The position numbers and the translations under genes were made by a program. The notes below the pieces were generated by a model, which saw nothing but the letters and a program-made list of their open reading frames with translations, searched no databases and was not told where the DNA came from. From contig CAKZIX010000134.1 in the NCBI GenBank assembly GCA_936936565.1, positions 1 through 43,991 on the forward strand: 43,991 nt of DNA, read 5' to 3'. Shown in pieces: positions 24,299-32,777 of this stretch. This DNA is from an uncultured Nocardiaceae bacterium (lineage in GTDB: Bacteria > Actinomycetota > Actinomycetes > Mycobacteriales > Mycobacteriaceae). The first letter of the stretch is position 1. Every line of letters starts with the position of its first letter.

Positions 24299-25024
24299 GT
24301 GAAAACGGCAACTATCTGGTACGTCGACGTCGCTGACCCGGCTGCGGTGGTGCGCAAGCATCCCGAATCGGACCATCGGGCGGCTCGTGCCTTTGCCGGC
24401 CGCATGTATCCAGACCTTCCGGTGGCATCCGCCGGGTCGGGCGCGCTCGCCGATCACGCCGCCCCCGACGCGCCGCGCGTCTATATCGGCAGTTTTCCCG
24501 GGCTCACCGTGGTGTGTGCGGCGGAGCTGGTGTCGCCGCGCCCGTCGCGCGTGCCACCTGCCTGGGTGCGGCCGCTGGCGTCGGAACGCACCTATCTGGT
24601 GGCGACGGATCCGGCGCGCCGGTGGGGCGGGTTCGCGTGGTGGGAACGCGGTGTGCTGCGCCGGGCGTTCAGTGCGACGGCGATTCACATCATCGAGGAC
24701 GAGGGCCTGCCTGGCACCTGGGAACTGCCGTTCTGGTCGGGTCGGCGCCCGCAGCGCCGGCCGGCGGGTGCGTTGCCGGATCCGCGGGAGTTGCCGTTCG
24801 ATCCGCAGGAGTTCGCGGACGGGGCGAGCCGGACGTGGCTCGGGTTCGGGTTCACGGTTCCGGAGGAGGGCGGTGACGTCGAGGCGCCGGATCCGGCGGA
24901 GATCGTGTTGAGCGGGTTCCGGCTGGACGGCATCGACGAATCCCCGGCACAGCCGGTGCAGTTCGTGGCACCCGACGACCAGCATCGGCGCCGCTGGTTC
25001 CGCCGTAAACCGGCGCGGGCCTAG
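24299..25024 (+). CDS. Conserved protein, DUF6928-like
   Basis: 241 residues from GTG at 24299 with GAGAGGG 7 nt upstream. It begins VKTATIWYVDVADPAAVVRK and continues with a YIGSFPGLTVVCAAEL strand and an AFSATAIHIIEDEGLPGTWE segment. A basic tail RRRWFRRKPARA ends it. No signal or membrane segment is present. The family assignment is from memory and tentative, and the function is unknown. It follows sepH by 46 bp on the same strand. It ends overlapping the opposite-strand DUF2537 gene by CTAG at 25021-25024. Confidence 0.75.
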   Translation: MKTATIWYVDVADPAAVVRKHPESDHRAARAFAGRMYPDLPVASAGSGALADHAAPDAPRVYIGSFPGLTVVCAAELVSPRPSRVPPAWVRPLASERTYLVATDPARRWGGFAWWERGVLRRAFSATAIHIIEDEGLPGTWELPFWSGRRPQRRPAGALPDPRELPFDPQEFADGASRTWLGFGFTVPEEGGDVEAPDPAEIVLSGFRLDGIDESPAQPVQFVAPDDQHRRRWFRRKPARA

Positions 25025-25371
25025 AGAACTTGTGCGAGCAGCCCGATCCAGCCGAGCGCGATGCCGGCGGCGAGGCCGTAGATCACCCAGCGCAGCACCA
25101 GCGTGTAGCGGTAGCGCAGCAGGGTCGGGGCGAAGCCGACGACGGCGACGATGTGGATCGCGGCGGCCAGCGCGGGGTGCACCCGCGCCAGCGCGGCACC
25201 GAAGGCGTACACGGCGACCGCGGTGAGCGCTGCGACGAGCGCGCTGACGGCGACGCCGGTCGGCTCCATGCGCCCGCGCAGCAGCGCGTAGAGGTCGCGC
25301 TCGGTCGAACGCTCGACGGCCGGGATCGGTTCGGTGTCGGGGGCCGCCTCGCCCTGCTCGGGTGCACTCAC
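25021..25371 (-). CDS. DUF2537 membrane protein (Rv0882-like)
   Basis: 116 residues from GTG at 25371, overlapping the methyltransferase stop (GTGA). After a cytoplasmic N-terminus of about 35 residues come three membrane segments, near 38-58, 64-82 and 92-112. They include VAVSALVAALTAVAVYAFG, AAAIHIVAVVGFAPTLL and VIYGLAAGIALGWIGLL. It matches the small mycobacterial family DUF2537, found next to the Rv0881-type methyltransferase. Function unknown. Coupled translation with the methyltransferase is clear. Confidence 0.85.
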   Translation of the reverse strand: MSAPEQGEAAPDTEPIPAVERSTERDLYALLRGRMEPTGVAVSALVAALTAVAVYAFGAALARVHPALAAAIHIVAVVGFAPTLLRYRYTLVLRWVIYGLAAGIALGWIGLLAQVL

Positions 25372-26171
25372 GGCGTCATCCTCACACGTTCGTAGAAGGC
25401 CATCGCCGCGGCGGTCGCCACGTTGAGCGAATCGGTGCCCGGCGCCATCGGGATACGCGCGCGCACGTCGGTCTGGCGCATCGCCCGCTCGGTGAGCCCG
25501 GGACCCTCGGCGCCGAGCAGCAGCGCCACCCGTGCGCCGGTCATGGCGACGGCCAGCGGCTGGGCGGCCGGGTCGGGGGTGAGCGCGATTATTTGAAAGC
25601 CCTTGTCGCGCAGACTGTTCAGGTTCGGCCAGTCTTCGATGGTGGCAAACGGCACCCGCAGCACGTGGCCCATCGAGACGCGAACCGCGCGCCGGTACAG
25701 CGGATCCGCGGTGCCTTTGCCGAAAAGCACTGCGTCGGCGCCCAATCCGGCGGCGTTGCGGAAGATCGACCCGATGTTCTCGTGGTCGTTGACACCTTCG
25801 AGCACGGCGACGGTGCGGGCGCCGTCGAGCACGTCGTCGACCGACAGCGACGGCGGGCGGTACGCGGCGGCGAGCACGCCGCGGTTGAGGTGAAAACCCA
25901 CGACCTCCGCCATGACCTCCGCGGACGCGCGGTAGAACGGCACGTCGGCGCCGTCGAGGTCGGCGCCGAGTTCCAGCCGCCGCCGCTCCACCCCGAACAG
26001 CGCGAACGGCGCGAACCGTGAACTCAGCATCCGTTGTGCGACAAGGACACCTTCGGCGATGACGAGACCTTTGCCTGCGGGCAGGTCGGGCCGTCGGTCC
26101 ACGGAGTTGAGGTCGCGGAAGTCGTCGACGCGCGGGTCGGAGGGGTCGGCGATGTCGACGATGAAAGCCAC
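25368..26171 (-). CDS. SpoU/TrmH-family RNA methyltransferase (Rv0881-like)
   Basis: 267 residues from GTG at 26171. The SPOUT knot motifs are clear: motif 1 NDHENIGSIFRNAAGLGA, motif 2 LLLGAEGPGLTERAM, and motif 3 RIPMAPGTDSLNVATAAA. An N-terminal substrate-binding domain (GLVIAEGVLVAQRML) precedes them. Expected role: SAM-dependent 2'-O-ribose methylation of rRNA or tRNA. Divergent from the Eis-like gene with 52 bp between starts, and coupled to the DUF2537 gene downstream. Confidence 0.92.
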   Translation of the reverse strand: MAFIVDIADPSDPRVDDFRDLNSVDRRPDLPAGKGLVIAEGVLVAQRMLSSRFAPFALFGVERRRLELGADLDGADVPFYRASAEVMAEVVGFHLNRGVLAAAYRPPSLSVDDVLDGARTVAVLEGVNDHENIGSIFRNAAGLGADAVLFGKGTADPLYRRAVRVSMGHVLRVPFATIEDWPNLNSLRDKGFQIIALTPDPAAQPLAVAMTGARVALLLGAEGPGLTERAMRQTDVRARIPMAPGTDSLNVATAAAMAFYERVRMTP

Positions 26172-26223
26172 CGGACCATGGTAGTGACGTGACTGAACGG
26201 CCGGTCTGTGCCAGGTTGGGCGT

Positions 26224-27408
26224 ATGACGATCATGGTGCGCCGGGCCACCGACGCCGACTGGCCCGGCTTCCGGCTGTGCGCGGAGGTGTCGTTCGGAAA
26301 TCCGCAGTCCGACGGGCGCTTCGGGATGTTCCGGTCGCTGTTCGAGCCGCCGGGTTGGGGTTATGTCGCCCGCGAGGGCGACGCGGTGGTGGGCACCGCC
26401 GGCGCGCTGTCGTTCCGGCTCACCGTTCCCGGCGGCGCACAGCTGGACGCGGCGGGCGTGAGCTGGGTGTCGGTGCTGCCGACGCACCGTCGCCGCGGCG
26501 TGCTGCGCGCCATGTACGACACCCTGCACGCCGATCTCGACGTCCCGGTGGCGATCCTGACGGCAAGCGAGGCAACGATTTACGGCCGTTTCGGGTACGG
26601 ATCGGCCACCGTCACAGCCAGCGTGCGGGTCGATCGGCGGGCCGCGGTGTTCCGGCCCGATGCGCCCGACCCGGGCGGGGTGCGCATCATGTCGCCGGCC
26701 GATGCGGCCGAGCTGCTGCCGCCGCGCTACGACCGCTGGCGCGCGCAGACGCCGGGCGCCTTCGAGCGATCGCCGGCGATGTGGGACCGGATCGTCGCCG
26801 ACCCGGAAGACGGGCGCACCGGCGGCAAGCGGGCGTTCGCGATGGTCCACGAAGACGGCTACGCACTGTGGCGCAACGTCGACGGCGAGACCCGGTCGGC
26901 CCGCGTCGAGGAACTGCGGGCCTGCACCGACGAAGCGCGAATCGCATTGTGGCGGACGCTGATCGGGCTGGATTTCATGCACTACGTGACAGCCGACACC
27001 GGGCCGGACGAACCGCTGCCGCACGCGTTGCTGGACGCGCGGGCGGTGCGGACGCTGGCCCTGCGCGACGGCATCTGGGTGCGGATCATGGATGTGCCTG
27101 CGGCGCTGTCGGCGCGGACGTATCGCGCCGCTCTGGACGTCGTGCTCGACGTGCACGATCCCTACCTGAACGCCGGCGGCCGGTTCCGGCTGACCACGCG
27201 CGACGGACACGCCGAATGCGTACGCACCGACGCCGCCGCCGACGCCGAGTGTCAGCTCGACACCCTGGGAAGCATGTACCTCGGCGGTCATTCGGCTGCC
27301 ACGCTGGCCGCGGCGAACCGATTGCGTACCAAAGACTTCCGCACGCTGCAGGCGTTGGATCTCGCGTTCGGGACCGAGCGCGCGCCGCAGCTCGGATACT
27401 TTTTCTGA
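26224..27408 (+). CDS. Eis-family GNAT N-acetyltransferase
   Basis: 394 residues from ATG at 26224. The N-terminal GNAT domain has an acetyl-CoA loop VSVLPTHRRRGVLRAM (82-97) and the Tyr120 region TIYGRFGYG, corresponding to catalytic Tyr126 of mycobacterial Eis. The middle atypical GNAT and C-terminal sterol-carrier-like domain follow (LWRNVDG, IGLDFMHYV, GSMYLGGHSAATLAAANRL). The chain ends in a terminal Phe, as in Eis, whose C-terminal carboxylate takes part in acid-base chemistry. Eis acetylates multiple amines of aminoglycosides; here substrate range and resistance are inferred. Ends 9 bp from the MarR gene, convergent. Confidence 0.93.
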   Translation: MTIMVRRATDADWPGFRLCAEVSFGNPQSDGRFGMFRSLFEPPGWGYVAREGDAVVGTAGALSFRLTVPGGAQLDAAGVSWVSVLPTHRRRGVLRAMYDTLHADLDVPVAILTASEATIYGRFGYGSATVTASVRVDRRAAVFRPDAPDPGGVRIMSPADAAELLPPRYDRWRAQTPGAFERSPAMWDRIVADPEDGRTGGKRAFAMVHEDGYALWRNVDGETRSARVEELRACTDEARIALWRTLIGLDFMHYVTADTGPDEPLPHALLDARAVRTLALRDGIWVRIMDVPAALSARTYRAALDVVLDVHDPYLNAGGRFRLTTRDGHAECVRTDAAADAECQLDTLGSMYLGGHSAATLAAANRLRTKDFRTLQALDLAFGTERAPQLGYFF

Positions 27409-27417
27409 GCGCGCGGG

Positions 27418-27855
27418 CTACTCGGATTTCTCCACAATGTTGGAGAGGATCGAGACGGCGTCGCGCAGCACCTTGAGCTGCCGATCGTCCAGGTCGGCCA
27501 GCCGCTCGGTCATCCAGGCCTCGCGCGCGCTGCGTTCCTCGGACACCAGCACATTGCCCTTGTCCGAGAGCGAGACGATGATCTGACGACCGTCGGTGGG
27601 ATGCGGCACGCGCTCGACGAGCCCGAGTTCGACGAGCGAGGCGATCACCCGCGTCATCGACGGCGGCTGCACCCGTTCCCGCGCGGCGAGTGCCCCCGGT
27701 GTCAGAGCGCCGTCGCGGCTGAGTGTGCTCATCGCCGACAGCTGGGTGAGCGACACCGGCGAATCCGCCCGGCGCCCGCGCAGGTGCCGGGTGAGCCGGA
27801 CAACGGCCAGCGAGAGGTCGCTCGCGAGCGCCCGCAGGTCCGATGGAGTCGTCAT
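27418..27855 (-). CDS. MarR-family transcriptional regulator (Rv0880-like)
   Basis: 145 residues from ATG at 27855. The winged helix is evident: SLTQLSAMSTLSRDGALTPG, recognition helix RERVQPPSMTRVIASLVELG and wing LVERVPHPTDGRQIIVSLS. An N-terminal and C-terminal helix form the dimer. It aligns well with Rv0880. Ligand unknown; MarR members usually repress and are relieved by phenolic or redox compounds. It may regulate itself and the AT-rich region in front of it (27856-28144), where a short inverted repeat occurs. Confidence 0.93.
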   Translation of the reverse strand: MTTPSDLRALASDLSLAVVRLTRHLRGRRADSPVSLTQLSAMSTLSRDGALTPGALAARERVQPPSMTRVIASLVELGLVERVPHPTDGRQIIVSLSDKGNVLVSEERSAREAWMTERLADLDDRQLKVLRDAVSILSNIVEKSE

Positions 27856-28144
27856 GCTGGCTAACAATACGGGTTTGCGTTTGTCACGTTTGGGTATTTG
27901 CGCACGCTCGTCCAACATCACGCAAACAAGCCAGCAAACCGCCGACTAGCCGCGCATTTACGACACCTTTTCCGCATTTTCGATCATTAGCCGACATTGG
28001 GTCGGCTTTAGCCGTCTATACGAACTCCAAGACTTGGACTTTTCCAACTGGACGCTGAGTCCGCTCGACAACCGACCGTCCGGCCCGGTACGTAGCAAAC
28101 TTCGAGCGTCACGCACACGGCGCCGCGCCCGCTACCGTGTACAC
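27856..28144. other. AT-richer 289-bp divergent intergenic region
   Basis: Gap between the divergent MarR and DUF2530 genes. It is clearly lower in GC than its flanks. It holds a perfect 7-bp inverted repeat AGCCGAC-ATTGG-GTCGGCT at 27989-28007 and a leaderless-type promoter at its right end. No open reading frame with gene-like features is visible. The hairpin could be an operator or part of a small transcript; neither is shown. Confidence 0.5.
28133..28138 (+). promoter_or_regulatory. Probable leaderless -10 (TACCGT) for DUF2530 gene
   Basis: TACCGT is followed after 6 nt by the GTG start at 28145. The same hexamer occurs 7 nt before the small membrane protein start at 35445. No ribosome-binding site is present. 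Confidence 0.5.
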
Positions 28145-28375
28145 GTGGACATACCCGAGATCCCGCCGCGGCTCACCGACCCCAGACCGGTGCTCGCAGT
28201 CGGCACGGCGGCCTGGATCGTCGCGACCGTGGTCGTGCTCGCCGCCGACTGGGACGGTGCACTGTCGATCTGTGCGACGGGCGTCGCGCTCGGCGCCGTC
28301 GGGTACGGCTTGTTCTGGCTCCAGCGGCGCGGCGCGCGTCGTGGCGACAAGACCGCTCAGCGCGGCCTCACCTAG
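28145..28375 (+). CDS. DUF2530 membrane protein (Rv0879c-like)
   Basis: 76 residues from GTG at 28145. The start VDIPEIPPRLTDPRPVLAVG agrees with the mycobacterial family, whose opening is also L-x-DPRPVLAV. Two transmembrane segments: about 18-37 (AVGTAAWIVATVVVLAA) and 45-62 (ATGVALGAVGYGLFWLQ). A basic tail (RRGARRGDK) should be cytoplasmic. Function unknown. A TACCGT hexamer 6 nt before the GTG indicates a leaderless transcript. It ends 3 bp from the convergent ATPase gene. Confidence 0.88.
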   Translation: MDIPEIPPRLTDPRPVLAVGTAAWIVATVVVLAADWDGALSICATGVALGAVGYGLFWLQRRGARRGDKTAQRGLT

Positions 28376-28378
28376 CCC

Positions 28379-31069
28379 TTACTCCAGTCCGAATCCGGCA
28401 CGGACGTGTACGACGCCGGCGGCGTCGGTCCACCACGGCACCCGGTGCGTGCCCGTCAGCGCCCCCGCCAGGCGCACCTCGAGGTCGTCGTGCACCTCGA
28501 CGACATCGGCGCCCGACAGGTCGAATGCCAGGCCGGCCAGCACCAGCGCGGGTTCGGTGGACCAGAGCGTGCGGCGGCCGCTGCCGACGACCTCGGACTC
28601 GACGACCTCCGACGCGAGCGGCAGGTCCAGCAGCGTTGCCAGCGCCCCGGCGCTGTCCAGATCGCCGACCACGGTCCGGTGCAACGGGATCACGCTCACC
28701 AGCCAGGCCTTGTCCACGACGAGCGCGTCGGCCGGGTCGGCCAGCGTCCCGTCCACCGTGCGTACCGCGTCGGGCAACGCCAGCTGCTCGACGTCGAGCG
28801 GAGCCGCGGCCAGCAGCCGGTGCGTCCGCGCGATCACCGCGGGCGCGGGCCGTCGCGTATCGTCGGCGAGCCGCTCGAGCAGCACCTGCGCCAGCTCGGT
28901 GTCGATATCCCGCGCATCGGCCAACAGCGCTGGGGCATACGGCAATTCGTCGAGCAGGCCGGCGAAGGTTTCGTCTCCGGCGCTACGATGCCCGCCCAGC
29001 GGGACCCCGGCGATCGTTGCGTGGCGGCGCAGCCACCATGCGGAGTAGCCGTCGCGATCGGCGAGGGCGGTACGTAGCTGCGGATCCGCCGTGAGCAGGG
29101 CGATGGCCTGTGGCCAGCGGTCCTCGGCAACGAGGTCCAGGTCTCGCACGGCCACAAGGCTTTCCGGGTCCGAGTCGAGCTGGTCCCACCACCGCTGCGC
29201 AGCGTCGAGGTCGGCGGGCGGTCCGGTGGGTGCCGGGTCGTGGGCGAGGGTGAACCCCCAGCCGACGCCGACCGCGCGCAACGCGGCGCTGCCGTAGTCG
29301 TCCACCAGCTCGGGATCGACTGTGCCGAAAGGTGATTCGTCCAGCACCGCCGCCAGCGGCGCGTCCGGCAGCAACAGCTCGTCGGCCGGGCGGTACGCAC
29401 CGGTGTCGTCGGGCAGCTCCAGCAGCCCCAGCCACGACGGCAATTGCGCTGTGCTGCCGACGATTCCGGCCAGCGCGAGCACCGGGTCCAGCACGTCCTC
29501 GCCGTCTTCGAGTGCCGCCTCCAGCGCCGGGTCGGTGAGCAGGTCCAGGGCGGTTGCCGGGTGCGCACCCAGGCGCGCCAGCAGCGGCCGCACCGCGTCG
29601 GGATGCACCAGCCGCGCCCAGCTCACCGGGGCGTCGACGGTGATGTCGGAGCCGGAAACCGTTGTGCGCGGGCCGGTTACCAGCCGTCCGTCGGCCAGCG
29701 GCACCGGGAGCGAACCCAGTTCCTCGGCGGCCACGGCGTCGACCACGAACGGCTCCAGCGCGTCGTAGAGCCGTCCCCACCAGGCCGGTTCGCGGTCCAC
29801 TCCCGCCAGCAGCTCCGCGATCCGGGCCAGACCGAGCCGGTGTACGTCGAGCTGGGCCAGCGCCGCTGCGTGTCGCGGGCCGGACAGCGCGGGGAGCACC
29901 AGCGCATCGACAACCTCGGCGAGCACTTCCGCCAACTCGTCGGTGAGTCCGCCGAACACGTTGGCGCGCAGCGGAATAGCATCCCGACCGGCGACCGTCG
30001 GCAACCAGGCGTGCTCCCGTAGCTCGGCGAGGATCGCCTCGCGCAGCAGCGCATCCACCTCGCTGCGGGCGAACCCGGGCGCGGGCACCAACCGCAATCG
30101 CTGCGAATCATCAAGGGCGCGCGCGAAATCCGCGTATCCCTTGGCCAGCCCGGCGACGTGGACGCCGGGCAGGAGACGCCGGCGGTCCGGTTGCATCGCC
30201 ACGTCGGCGATCAGCATCGCAGGTAGCGACAGGTGCTCGTCGGAGCGAGTCGGTGCGCGCAGCACGTCCGGTGCCAGCTGCCCCGCGGCCGGCAGCAGCC
30301 AGCGCGCAGTGGGCGTGCGGAATTGCCACCACACGGCCCGGTTGGCCGGCTCGGCCCCGTCGCCGGGCACGGTACCGCCATGCGCGGGCGCGTTCCCCTC
30401 GATCCCAGCGGCGATTGTCACTTCGGCCAACCCGGCACCGAGTTCTCGCTCGGTCCGCACGAACACCTGACCGTCGACCCGGATCTCGTGTAGCGCAGGC
30501 AATTCCAGCAGCAGCTCCGACACGTCGCCGATCTCGAACGCACCGTCGAGCCGAATCACCACTTCACTGGCGGCCCACGACACCGGCACCGCATCGACCG
30601 ACCAGGCCAACCGCAACATCGGCACCTCGTCGGCGCCCACCGCGGCTCGGGTACGCGCCCGGGAGAACTCGATCGAGCCGGTGACCGAGCGAATCTGCAC
30701 CGTGTCCGACACGGCCGCCACCGCGGTGAATCCGACGCCGTAGCGCCCGACGGCGGTGGCGTCCTTGCTCGACGCGCGCAGCGCCGTCAGCGCCTGCACG
30801 CCGGCGAGATCCAGCGGCGCCCCCGTGTTGGCCACGTGCAGTTCGCCGTTGTCCATCCAGATGTCCAGGCGTCCAGGCACATTCGCCTTGGACGCAGCAT
30901 CGGCGGCATTCTGCGCGAGCTCGGTGATCACGCGGTCGCGATAGCCCCCGCGGATCAGGTCGCGTTCGGTGGCGGTGTCCTCACGCAGCCGGGTCGGCGA
31001 GGATCGCCACGCCTGCAGCGTGGCCTCGCGCAGTGCGGCCGTGCCGAACGGGTCGGCCCCGGCGCTCAC
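28379..31069 (-). CDS. GHKL (HSP90/sacsin N-terminal-like) ATPase, large protein
   Basis: 896 residues from GTG at 31069. The N-terminal ATP-binding domain is of the HSP90/sacsin type: ITELAQNAADAAS with E50, N54 and D57; the ADP pocket NTGAPLD; and the lid-side GRYGVGFTAVAAVSD. The remainder is unlike HSP90, with no visible transmembrane or signal segment. It is acidic, helical and rich in Leu/Ala/Asp. Known naming in actinobacteria is sacsin N-terminal ATP-binding-like protein; no function is established. It starts 2 bp after the DUF3027 stop, so the two proteins are translationally coupled. A chaperone-like or nucleic-acid-related role is a guess. Confidence 0.9.
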   Translation of the reverse strand: MSAGADPFGTAALREATLQAWRSSPTRLREDTATERDLIRGGYRDRVITELAQNAADAASKANVPGRLDIWMDNGELHVANTGAPLDLAGVQALTALRASSKDATAVGRYGVGFTAVAAVSDTVQIRSVTGSIEFSRARTRAAVGADEVPMLRLAWSVDAVPVSWAASEVVIRLDGAFEIGDVSELLLELPALHEIRVDGQVFVRTERELGAGLAEVTIAAGIEGNAPAHGGTVPGDGAEPANRAVWWQFRTPTARWLLPAAGQLAPDVLRAPTRSDEHLSLPAMLIADVAMQPDRRRLLPGVHVAGLAKGYADFARALDDSQRLRLVPAPGFARSEVDALLREAILAELREHAWLPTVAGRDAIPLRANVFGGLTDELAEVLAEVVDALVLPALSGPRHAAALAQLDVHRLGLARIAELLAGVDREPAWWGRLYDALEPFVVDAVAAEELGSLPVPLADGRLVTGPRTTVSGSDITVDAPVSWARLVHPDAVRPLLARLGAHPATALDLLTDPALEAALEDGEDVLDPVLALAGIVGSTAQLPSWLGLLELPDDTGAYRPADELLLPDAPLAAVLDESPFGTVDPELVDDYGSAALRAVGVGWGFTLAHDPAPTGPPADLDAAQRWWDQLDSDPESLVAVRDLDLVAEDRWPQAIALLTADPQLRTALADRDGYSAWWLRRHATIAGVPLGGHRSAGDETFAGLLDELPYAPALLADARDIDTELAQVLLERLADDTRRPAPAVIARTHRLLAAAPLDVEQLALPDAVRTVDGTLADPADALVVDKAWLVSVIPLHRTVVGDLDSAGALATLLDLPLASEVVESEVVGSGRRTLWSTEPALVLAGLAFDLSGADVVEVHDDLEVRLAGALTGTHRVPWWTDAAGVVHVRAGFGLE

Positions 31070-31071
31070 GC

Positions 31072-31833
31072 CTAACTCTCGGGGCCGCGCTCGACGATCT
31101 CGACGGCGGCGTCGTCGAACGCCTCGAAGATCGGCGCCGACGTTCCGGTGGGCAGCGTGGTGTCGGAGTGCGCGCCGCAGCCGTAGGTGGCATGCACCAC
31201 GCGGCCGTCGGCGGCAAGTTCGTTGGCGCACACGCCGAACGCGGCCCGCAGCGAACCGGCCAGCGGCACGTAGAACCCGCAGGTACCGCACGTGGCGGGG
31301 GCGGCCTTGGCCATGTCCGAGCCCGGGCCGTACGCACCGTCGAACCAGCGGGCCGCGGCGTCCACCCGGCCTTCCAGACTCAGCACCTGACGCCGGCCGA
31401 GGCCGACCTCGAGGGCAAGCTCGTCGATGTCCGGGTCGCCGGTGGCGGCGTAGCCGGGGGCCAGGCGCACGTCGTTGTCCTTGGGCGCGAGCAGATCGCC
31501 GGGGCCCAGGTCGCCCGGACGCACCCGCTCCTCCCACGGCACCCAGTCCGGTGCGATGAGCGCATCCAGGCCCGGCAGCAGCGCAACCTCGGACACCGTG
31601 ACCTGCTCGGCGGCGGGCGTGGTGGCAACCACGACGGCCCAATGCCAGCCGCGGTAACCGGCCTGCGTGGCCGCGAAGCGGTGCGTGGCCGCGACATCGT
31701 CCTCGGCGACGACGCCGAGGTACTCCCCGACTCCGTCGAACTCGTCGAGCGCCCGGCGCGCCGCGTCCACAGCTTCGGCGAGGATCGGTCGCAGCTGGAC
31801 TTCCGGCGGCATAACAGTGCTCACGGCTCCCAT
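31072..31833 (-). CDS. DUF3027 protein with zinc-binding cysteines (Rv0877-like)
   Basis: 253 residues from ATG at 31833; GTG at 31824 and ATG at 31812 are alternatives. Acidic, soluble, no signal. It has a conserved HWAVVVATTPAAEQVTVSE middle, a PGDLGPGDLLAPKDND segment and a zinc-site-like arrangement C182-GT-C185 followed by Cys in FGVCANEL and CGAH. These match actinobacterial DUF3027. Gene order beside the MFS, DUF2771 and CspB genes agrees with Rv0877-Rv0871. It is followed, almost without gap, by the ATPase. Function unknown; metal-dependent nucleic-acid contact is an inference. Confidence 0.88.
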   Translation of the reverse strand: MGAVSTVMPPEVQLRPILAEAVDAARRALDEFDGVGEYLGVVAEDDVAATHRFAATQAGYRGWHWAVVVATTPAAEQVTVSEVALLPGLDALIAPDWVPWEERVRPGDLGPGDLLAPKDNDVRLAPGYAATGDPDIDELALEVGLGRRQVLSLEGRVDAAARWFDGAYGPGSDMAKAAPATCGTCGFYVPLAGSLRAAFGVCANELAADGRVVHATYGCGAHSDTTLPTGTSAPIFEAFDDAAVEIVERGPES

Positions 31834-31850
31834 TTTGCAGCATTCTCGGT

Positions 31851-31875
31851 CGTCGGCTGCGCTCGGGCGGGGGTC
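31851..31875 (+). repeat. Partial copy of the GCTGCGCTCGGGCGG repeat core
   Basis: Upstream of the DUF3027 gene, reading CTGCGCTCGGGCGGG, which shares its core with the repeats at 11724 and 43941. Only about 15 bases match. It lies in the 184-bp divergent gap 31834-32017. Confidence 0.4.
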
Positions 31876-32017
31876 GGTCCCGCGATCGCGTAGCTCCTCG
31901 ATCCAGCGCGCGTCGAAATCGGTACCGATGCGCGGTTCTGTACCGAATTCCGTTCGGTCCGCGACCGCCGGCGTCGTCGCCGCGATCGTGGTGGCGACGA
32001 ATGGTAGGAGTGGACGG

Positions 32018-32773
32018 GTGCGCCGATTCGTTCCGCTCGCGCTGGCAACCCTGCTCGTAGGCGCCGGTTGCAGCCCGGCGAACGCCGACGACCTGCGCCT
32101 GGAGATCCTCGGCACCCGTCCGCACGACGTCACGGCGTACACGCAGGGCCTGGAGATCGTCGGGGCGGTCCTCTACGAGGGCACGGGCAACGTCGGCCAG
32201 TCGCGGCTGCGCACCATCGACTTGCATACCGGGCGGGTGCTCGCCCACGCCGACCTGGACCCCGACTTCTTCGGCGAGGGCATCACGGTGGTGGGGCCGA
32301 ACGTGTGGCAGATCACGTGGCAGAACCAGGTCGCCGTCGAGCGAGACGCCGTCACCCTGACCGAGCGGCGCCGGGTCCGCTACGACGGCGAGGGCTGGGG
32401 CGTGTGCGCGCAGCCGGACCGGCTGGTGATGAGCGACGGCAGCAACCGGTTGACCTTCCGCGATCGAACCACCTTCGCGAGCACCGGATCGGTGCAGGTG
32501 GACACCGACGCTCGATTCAACGAACTCGAATGCACCCGCGACGGCTCGGTGTGGGCAAACGCCTGGCCGACGGACACGATCGTGCGCATCGACCCCAACC
32601 GCGGCACGGTGACCGGACGCGTGGACGCCGCCGAGTTGCGCAAGCGCATTCCGGGCACCGCCGCCGTCGAAGTGCTCAACGGAATAGCGCAGATTCCGGG
32701 CACGGATCGGTTTCTGATCACCGGCAAGTACTGGCCCCTCATGTTCGAAGTCCGGTTCATAGGCCAGAATTGA
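32018..32773 (+). CDS. Glutaminyl-peptide cyclotransferase (plant-type QC, beta-propeller) lipoprotein
   Basis: 251 residues from GTG at 32018, with AGGAG 8 nt upstream. A lipoprotein signal ends in LLVGAGC. The propeller blades show family motifs: AYTQGLEI, LYEGTGNVGQSRL, FFGEGITVVG, WQITWQN, GEGWGVC, MSDGSNRL, NELECTRDGSVWANAWPTD and LNGIAQIP, closing at ITGKYWPLMFEV. These match PF05096 enzymes that cyclise N-terminal glutamine to pyroglutamate. It probably modifies secreted proteins at the cell surface. It lies 4 bp before the MFS gene on the same strand. Confidence 0.93.
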   Translation: MRRFVPLALATLLVGAGCSPANADDLRLEILGTRPHDVTAYTQGLEIVGAVLYEGTGNVGQSRLRTIDLHTGRVLAHADLDPDFFGEGITVVGPNVWQITWQNQVAVERDAVTLTERRRVRYDGEGWGVCAQPDRLVMSDGSNRLTFRDRTTFASTGSVQVDTDARFNELECTRDGSVWANAWPTDTIVRIDPNRGTVTGRVDAAELRKRIPGTAAVEVLNGIAQIPGTDRFLITGKYWPLMFEVRFIGQN

Positions 32774-32777
32774 GACC

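Noticed and set aside
25368..27291. A 756-residue minus-strand reading frame across the Eis and methyltransferase genes
   Set aside because: Only its last 116 residues (DUF2537) match a family; the rest is an antisense or out-of-frame shadow.
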